A DNA stretch of 64,000 nucleotides from DATDMG01 sp036518955 (GTDB lineage Bacteria > Actinomycetota > Actinomycetes > Actinomycetales > Kineosporiaceae): NCBI GenBank assembly GCA_036518955.1, contig DATDMG010000234.1, forward strand, positions 1 to 64,000, read 5' to 3'. The translations under genes were made by a program, and so were the position numbers. How positions within the stretch are numbered: the first letter of the stretch is position 1; each line of letters opens with the position of its first letter. This document shows, piece after piece, positions 59,842-64,000 of the stretch. A model generated the notes under the pieces. It was not told where the DNA came from. It made no database searches and saw only the letters and a program-made list of their open reading frames with translations.

Positions 59842-60717
59842 GTGTCGCCCATCAGCCGTGAACGCGAGTACCAACGGCGCCGCTACCAGAAGTGGCAGAC
59901 CAAGCTCGCCGAGAAACAGGCTCGGCAGCGGCGCCAGCGCCGCCGGGTGCTGATCGCCGGGTCCGCCGTCGCCGTCGTCCTGGTCGTTTCCGGCACGGTG
60001 CTGTGGGTGACCGGCAGGGGCAGCGACGAGAAGGCGTCCACGGCCCTGTCGTCGGCCTCCCCGTCGACCTCCGGGTCCGGGTCGGCATCCGCCTCGGCAC
60101 CGGGTGCGTCGGGGTCACCGGCCGCCACGGCGGGCCCCAACCCCTGCCCACGGCCGACGGTCACGCCGCCGGCGAAGCCGCAGTCGTTCGGCGCAGCCCC
60201 CGACGCGTCGCTGGCCCAGGGCAAGACCTGGACCTGGACGATCAAGACGACCTGCGGCGACCTGGTCGCGACCCTCGACGGCACCAAGGCGCCGAAGGCG
60301 GTCGCGAACGCCATCTTCCTGTCCGGGAAGCAGTTCTGGGACGGCTCCCCGTGCCACCGGCTCTCCACGACCGGTGGCCTGCTGATGCTCCAGTGCGGCG
60401 ATCCGACCGGTAGCGGGACCGGCGGCCCCGGCTACAGCTTCGGCCCGATCGAGAACGCACCGCAGAGCGGCGGCTACACCCGCGGGATGATCGCGATGGC
60501 GAACACGGGCCAGCCGAACAGCCAGGGCAGTCAGTTCTTCGTCGTCTTCGGTACCTCGAACCTTCCGCCGAGCTACACGGTGTTCGGCACGGTCACCAAG
60601 GGTCTGGACGTGATCGACAAGGTGGCGGCCGGCGGCATTTCCGCCGAGGGCGCCGCAGGTGGTGGCCCTCCGAACCGTCCCATCTCTATCGTCAGCACTA
60701 GTGTGACTCCGGGCTGA
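59842..60717 (+). CDS. Membrane-anchored cyclophilin-type peptidyl-prolyl isomerase
   Basis: A 291-residue protein. The basic cytoplasmic N-terminus (REREYQRRRYQKWQTKLAEK) precedes one membrane segment (about 36-57, VLIAGSAVAVVLVVSGTVLW), a Ser/Ala-rich linker, and a cyclophilin domain from about residue 125. It shows TTCGDLVATLDGTKAPKAV, FWDGSPCHRLSTTG, GMIAMANTGQPNSQGSQFFV and TVFGTVTKGLDVIDKVAAGG. The domain would fold proteins outside the membrane. The GTG at 59842 is preceded by GAGGAGG. It heads a plus-strand pair with the DUF349 gene. Confidence 0.93.
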   Translation: MSPISREREYQRRRYQKWQTKLAEKQARQRRQRRRVLIAGSAVAVVLVVSGTVLWVTGRGSDEKASTALSSASPSTSGSGSASASAPGASGSPAATAGPNPCPRPTVTPPAKPQSFGAAPDASLAQGKTWTWTIKTTCGDLVATLDGTKAPKAVANAIFLSGKQFWDGSPCHRLSTTGGLLMLQCGDPTGSGTGGPGYSFGPIENAPQSGGYTRGMIAMANTGQPNSQGSQFFVVFGTSNLPPSYTVFGTVTKGLDVIDKVAAGGISAEGAAGGGPPNRPISIVSTSVTPG

Positions 60718-60761
60718 CCGACCCTGTCCGGGCCTGGCCGGCACCGAGACGACGAGCAAGG

Positions 60762-62024
60762 ATGCGTGGATTCGTGACCGCTGAGCAGTGGGGCCGTGTC
60801 GACGCCGACGGCACCGTGTGGGTGCGGACGGCGGACGGCGAGCGCGTCGTCGGCCAGTACCCCGGCGCGAGCCCCGAAGACGCCCTGGCGTACTTCGCGC
60901 GCAAATTCGACGACCTCGCCGCCCAGGTGAGCCTGTTCGAGCAGCGGATCGCGGCCGGTCACGTCTCCGCCGCCGAGACCGAGGCCGGGGTGGAGCGACT
61001 CACCGCCGCGATCGCCGACGCCCATGCGGTCGGTGACCTCGACGCACTGGCCGCCCGGGTCGCCGCGCTGCGACCCCTCGCCGACGCGCTCCGCGCCGAG
61101 GCGGAGCAGACCAGGGCGCGGGCGCGGGCCGAGGCGGTGGCGCACCGGACCGCCCTCGTCGACGAGGCGGAGTCCATCGCCGGGATGGACGTCGACCGGA
61201 TCCCGTGGAAGGGCGCGGGCGATCGGCTCCGGGAGCTGTTCGACGAGTGGCGCCGGCTGCAGCGGGAGTCCCGGTTGGACAAGCACACCGAGGACGACCT
61301 GTGGAAGCGGTTCAGCCACGCCCGCACCGCCTTCGACCGCAAGCGGCGCCAACACTTCGGCGCGCTCGACGAGCAACGCAGCGCGGCGCGAACCGCCAAG
61401 GAGACGCTCGTCGCGGAGGCCGAGGCGCTGTCGTCGTCCACCGACTGGGCAGCGACCGCAGCCGCCTACCGAAGCCTGATGGCACGCTGGAAGGCGACGG
61501 GCCGGGCAGCCCGCAAGGACGACGACGCGCTCTGGGCCCGGTTCCGGGCCGCCCAGGACGCATTCTTCGCGGCCCGGAACGCGGCGGCGGAGTCCACGGA
61601 CGCCGAGTTCCGGGGCAACCTGACCGCGAAGGAGGCGCTGCTGGCGCGAGCCGAGGGCCTGCTGCCGGTCACCGACGTGCCGGCGGCGCGCGCCGCACTG
61701 CGGGACATCCAGGAGGAATGGGACGCGGCCGGCAAGGTGCCCCGGGCCGACCTGAGTCGGATCGAGGCGCGGCTGCGCGTGGTGGAACAGGCGGTGCGGG
61801 CCGCCGAAGAGGATCGCTGGGCCCGGTCGAACCCGCAGGCCCGAGCGCGCGCAGAGGACGCCGTCCGGCAACTCGAGTCGGGCATCGCCAGCCTGGAGGC
61901 GACACTGGAGAAGGCGCGGGCTGCCGGCCGGGAGAAGGCGGTCCAGGAGACCGAGCAGGCCCTCGCCGCTCGGCAGGAATGGCTCGTGGAGGCCCGCAAG
62001 GCACTGGCGGAGTTCGGCGGCTGA
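60762..62024 (+). CDS. DUF349 domain-containing protein
   Basis: A 420-residue, almost wholly helical, highly charged protein with DUF349 repeats: IPWKGAGDRLRELFDEWRRL, EDDLWKRFSHARTAFDRKRR, LMARWKATGRAARKDDDALW and IQEEWDAAGKVPRADLSRIE. The N-terminal 60 residues (WGRVDADGTVWVRTADGERV) form a small beta domain common in the actinobacterial members. Found next to rel in many actinobacteria; role unproven. The start at 60762 lies 44 nt after the cyclophilin stop. Confidence 0.93.
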   Translation: MRGFVTAEQWGRVDADGTVWVRTADGERVVGQYPGASPEDALAYFARKFDDLAAQVSLFEQRIAAGHVSAAETEAGVERLTAAIADAHAVGDLDALAARVAALRPLADALRAEAEQTRARARAEAVAHRTALVDEAESIAGMDVDRIPWKGAGDRLRELFDEWRRLQRESRLDKHTEDDLWKRFSHARTAFDRKRRQHFGALDEQRSAARTAKETLVAEAEALSSSTDWAATAAAYRSLMARWKATGRAARKDDDALWARFRAAQDAFFAARNAAAESTDAEFRGNLTAKEALLARAEGLLPVTDVPAARAALRDIQEEWDAAGKVPRADLSRIEARLRVVEQAVRAAEEDRWARSNPQARARAEDAVRQLESGIASLEATLEKARAAGREKAVQETEQALAARQEWLVEARKALAEFGG

Positions 62025-62055
62025 TCCGCGGCGACGCCGGGCACCACCCGTCGAC

Positions 62056-62091
62056 CCGTCCACAGCGGCCGTCGCCAGCCGGCTGTCCACA
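62056..62091. other. Two DnaA-box-like motifs
   Basis: CCGTCCACA (62056-62064) and CTGTCCACA (62083-62091) match the high-GC actinobacterial DnaA box (TTGTCCACA-like) with one or two differences. They are in direct orientation, 27 bp apart, in the gap before the AbiEi-like gene. Two sites far from an origin are weak evidence. Confidence 0.3.
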
Positions 62092-62141
62092 GTCGGCGGG
62101 CGAGGGCTGGCAGCCGGGTGCGGTGTGGGCGACGGTGGGGC

Positions 62142-62759
62142 ATGCTCACCACCCCAACCCTGTTCCGGGTTGAACACCCTCAGCGTCGCGAGGTCGAGAG
62201 GTTGCTCGCCGACGGGCTCCTCGAGCCTCTCCTCCCCGGCGTCGTCGGGCCGCCCGGATCGGGCGCGGATCCCGACCTGCGGCTCGCCGCAGCCGTCCTG
62301 GCGCTCCCCGAGCGGGTACGCTCCCGGGGCACGCTGGCCGAGGCGGCGGCGGCGTGGGTATGGTGCGGCGGGCCGCCACCTGCGGTCATGGACGTCGCGG
62401 TGCCACCTCGCCGCTCCCTCCCCACGGTACCGGCCGTGGCCGTGCACGAGCGGCGGATGCCCGCCGTCGATGTCGTGGTCCTCGCCGCCGTCGGTGGCGT
62501 GGTCCCGCTCACCACGCCGACCCGCACCCTGGTCGACCTGCTCCGGCTGCTGCCGCCCGGGCCGGCGCCGTGGGCCGTGTCGGCGCTGGTGGGGCTGGCC
62601 GGCGTGACGGCCGACAGCGTGTCGGCCTGCCTGGCGGGCATGCCGCGGGCCCGCGGGGTGACTCGGGCGCGCACCCTGGCCAGCGCGCTCCCGCTGCCGC
62701 GAGCCGCACCACCGGGCCGGCCGGAGGATGGTGGGGTCAGTCGATCCGCTTGCCGGTGA
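62142..62759 (+). CDS. AbiEi-like small protein
   Basis: A 205-residue protein of a type common beside rel in actinobacteria. It has a winged-helix-like N-terminus (TLFRVEHPQRREVERLLADG with LLPGVV), a central region AVPPRRSLPTVPAVAVHERR, and VVPLTTPTRTLVDLLRLLPP, the pattern that recurs in AbiEi-type antitoxin relatives. No toxin partner or nuclease domain is visible, so it is unlikely to be a complete defence module. Its 3' end overlaps the 3' end of rel by 23 bp (convergent). ATG at 62142 chosen; an earlier start at 62118 is possible. Confidence 0.72.
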   Translation: MLTTPTLFRVEHPQRREVERLLADGLLEPLLPGVVGPPGSGADPDLRLAAAVLALPERVRSRGTLAEAAAAWVWCGGPPPAVMDVAVPPRRSLPTVPAVAVHERRMPAVDVVVLAAVGGVVPLTTPTRTLVDLLRLLPPGPAPWAVSALVGLAGVTADSVSACLAGMPRARGVTRARTLASALPLPRAAPPGRPEDGGVSRSACR

Positions 62760-64000
62760 TCCGGTAGGCGTCGAAGACGCCCTCCACCCGGCGGACGGCG
62801 GCGATCACGTGGTCGAGGTGCGCAGGGTCGGCCATCTCGAAGGTGAAGCGCGAGATGGCGACCCGGTCCCGAGAGGTGGAGACGTTGGCGGCGAGGATGT
62901 TCACGTGGCTGTCCGACAGCACGCGGGTGACGTCGGACAGCAGCCGATTGCGGTCCAGGGCCTCCACCTGGATCTGCACCAGGAACACGCTGCCGGCGCT
63001 CGGCGCCCACTCCACCTCCACGATCCGGTCGCGCTCGGCCTGCAGGTTCTGGATGTTGCCGCAGTCGCTGCGGTGCACGGACACGCCGGCCCCGCGGGTC
63101 ACGAAGCCGACGATCGGGTCTCCCGGTACCGGGGTACAACACCGGGCCAGCTTCACCCAGATGTCCTCCAGCCCCTTGACGACCACCCCGGGGTCGCCGA
63201 GGCGTACCCGGCGACCCCGGGTCGGTGTGGTGGCCTCGGCGAGCTCCTCCTCGGTACCTTCCTCGCCGCCCATCGACTTCATCAGGCGCTCGACCACGGC
63301 CTGGGACGAGACATGACCCTCGCCGACCGCGGCGTACAGCGACGACACGTCCGGGTAACGCATCTCCGACGCCAACGCCACCAGCGACTCGTGGGTCATC
63401 AGGCGTTGGATCGGCAGGTGCTGCTTGCGCATCGCCTTGGCGATCGCGTCCTTGCCCTGCTCGATGGTCTCCTCGCGACGCTCCTTGGAGAACCACTGCC
63501 GGATCTTGTTGCGGGCCCGGGGGCTCTGCACGAAGTGCAGCCAGTCGCGGCTCGGCCCGGCGCCGTCCGCCTTCGAGGTGAAGATCTCGACGACGTCACC
63601 GTTGTCGAGAGTGCTCTCCAGCGGGACCAGGCGACCGTTCACCCGGGCACCCATGCAGCGATGCCCGACCTCGGTGTGGATGGCGTACGCGAAGTCCACC
63701 GGGGTGGAACCCGCGGGCAGCGCCATCACATCGCCCTTCGGGGTGAAGATGTACACCTCTTGGGCGTTGATCTCGAAGCGGAGCGAGTCGAGGAACTCGC
63801 TCGGGTCGGCGGTCTCCCGCTGCCAGTCCAGCAGCTGGCGTACCCAGGCGAGGTCGCCGTTACCGCGATCCTTGTCCGTGACGATCTTGGCCGGGTCGTC
63901 CTTGTACTTCCAGTGCGCGGCGACGCCGTACTCGGCCCGCCGGTGCATCTGGTGGGTGCGGATCTGGATCTCGACGGGCTTGCCCTCCGGTCCGATCACC
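62737..64000 (-). CDS. rel: Bifunctional (p)ppGpp synthetase/hydrolase, C-terminal part (cut by window edge)
   Basis: The 3' portion (about 420 codons) of a long RelA/SpoT homologue that makes and degrades the stringent-response alarmone. Visible parts: the end of the synthetase domain (PVEIQIRTHQMHRRAEYGVA with HWKYKDD), TGS (VYIFTPKGDVMALPAGSTPV), the helical domain, the Cys-containing RIS domain (LARCCTPVPGDPIVGFVTRG), and the ACT domain at the end (NRLLSDVTRVLSDSHVNILA). Hydrolase and most of the synthetase lie beyond the right edge. The gene continues past position 64000. Confidence 0.97.
   Translation of the reverse strand, partial: VIGPEGKPVEIQIRTHQMHRRAEYGVAAHWKYKDDPAKIVTDKDRGNGDLAWVRQLLDWQRETADPSEFLDSLRFEINAQEVYIFTPKGDVMALPAGSTPVDFAYAIHTEVGHRCMGARVNGRLVPLESTLDNGDVVEIFTSKADGAGPSRDWLHFVQSPRARNKIRQWFSKERREETIEQGKDAIAKAMRKQHLPIQRLMTHESLVALASEMRYPDVSSLYAAVGEGHVSSQAVVERLMKSMGGEEGTEEELAEATTPTRGRRVRLGDPGVVVKGLEDIWVKLARCCTPVPGDPIVGFVTRGAGVSVHRSDCGNIQNLQAERDRIVEVEWAPSAGSVFLVQIQVEALDRNRLLSDVTRVLSDSHVNILAANVSTSRDRVAISRFTFEMADPAHLDHVIAAVRRVEGVFDAYRITGKRID

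Noticed and set aside
62142..62759. Toxin-antitoxin or abortive-infection system
   Set aside because: Only an AbiEi-like protein is present, with no AbiEii-type nucleotidyltransferase beside it; its neighbours are housekeeping genes.

Overview
This is a high-GC actinomycete chromosome segment. Nearly every gene has the strong third-position G/C bias and GTG/ATG starts of Actinomycetota. Several genes are actinobacterial hallmarks: bldD, mihF, a PriA without a recognisable helicase motor, a pyr operon headed by pyrR, and DUF349 and small membrane genes beside alaS and relA. Genus cannot be decided from sequence alone; a Frankiales, Geodermatophilales or Pseudonocardiales relative would fit. 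Most of the window is core housekeeping on the minus strand. I see no tRNA or rRNA genes, insertion sequences, CRISPR arrays or prophage.

Layout. 1-5.5 kb: riboflavin synthase (ribE) behind an FMN riboswitch, then a DUF952 gene, rpe, rsmB, fmt and def. What lies between the riboswitch and ribE looks like a deletion scar of ribD: its ribosome binding site, GTG start and first 15 codons, joined to a piece resembling the ribD 3' end. 5.7-11.6 kb: plus-strand accessory genes inserted in an otherwise conserved minus-strand strip. They are a berberine-bridge-type flavoprotein, an F420-type luciferase-like oxidoreductase, an orphan lycopene-cyclase-like protein, and a lower-GC cassette of an HTH gene with separate RibD-type reductase and deaminase genes. 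11.9-19.4 kb: cinA, priA, metK, coaBC, rpoZ, gmk, mihF. 19.6-29.8 kb: the complete pyrimidine operon in transcription order pyrR-pyrB-pyrC-carA-carB-pyrK-pyrD-pyrF, tightly coupled by 1-4 nt overlaps, with a PyrR-type RNA hairpin over the pyrR ribosome binding site. 30.1-32.5 kb: bldD behind a perfect BldD box, then nusB, efp and a Nudix hydrolase. 32.5-47.5 kb: shikimate genes aroB-aroK-aroC and aroE flanking a type IV pilus locus (pilT, pilC, pilA, three minor pilins, pilD, pilM, pilN, pilO and a threonine-rich membrane protein). One minor pilin carries two ricin-B-like lectin trefoils and another carries Ig-like repeats; no pilB is present. 47.5-64 kb: mltG, ruvX, alaS, two small membrane proteins, rarA, aspS, an aldo/keto reductase, a small Cys-motif protein, hisS of an unusual type, an MBL hydrolase, a membrane-anchored cyclophilin, a DUF349 protein, a small AbiEi-like protein and the 3' part of rel.

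The two most interesting stories are: (1) loss of ribD at its riboswitch-controlled locus, together with a separately encoded deaminase/reductase pair about 10 kb away that could replace it; and (2) a Gram-positive type IV pilus whose minor pilins carry lectin and Ig-like adhesive domains.
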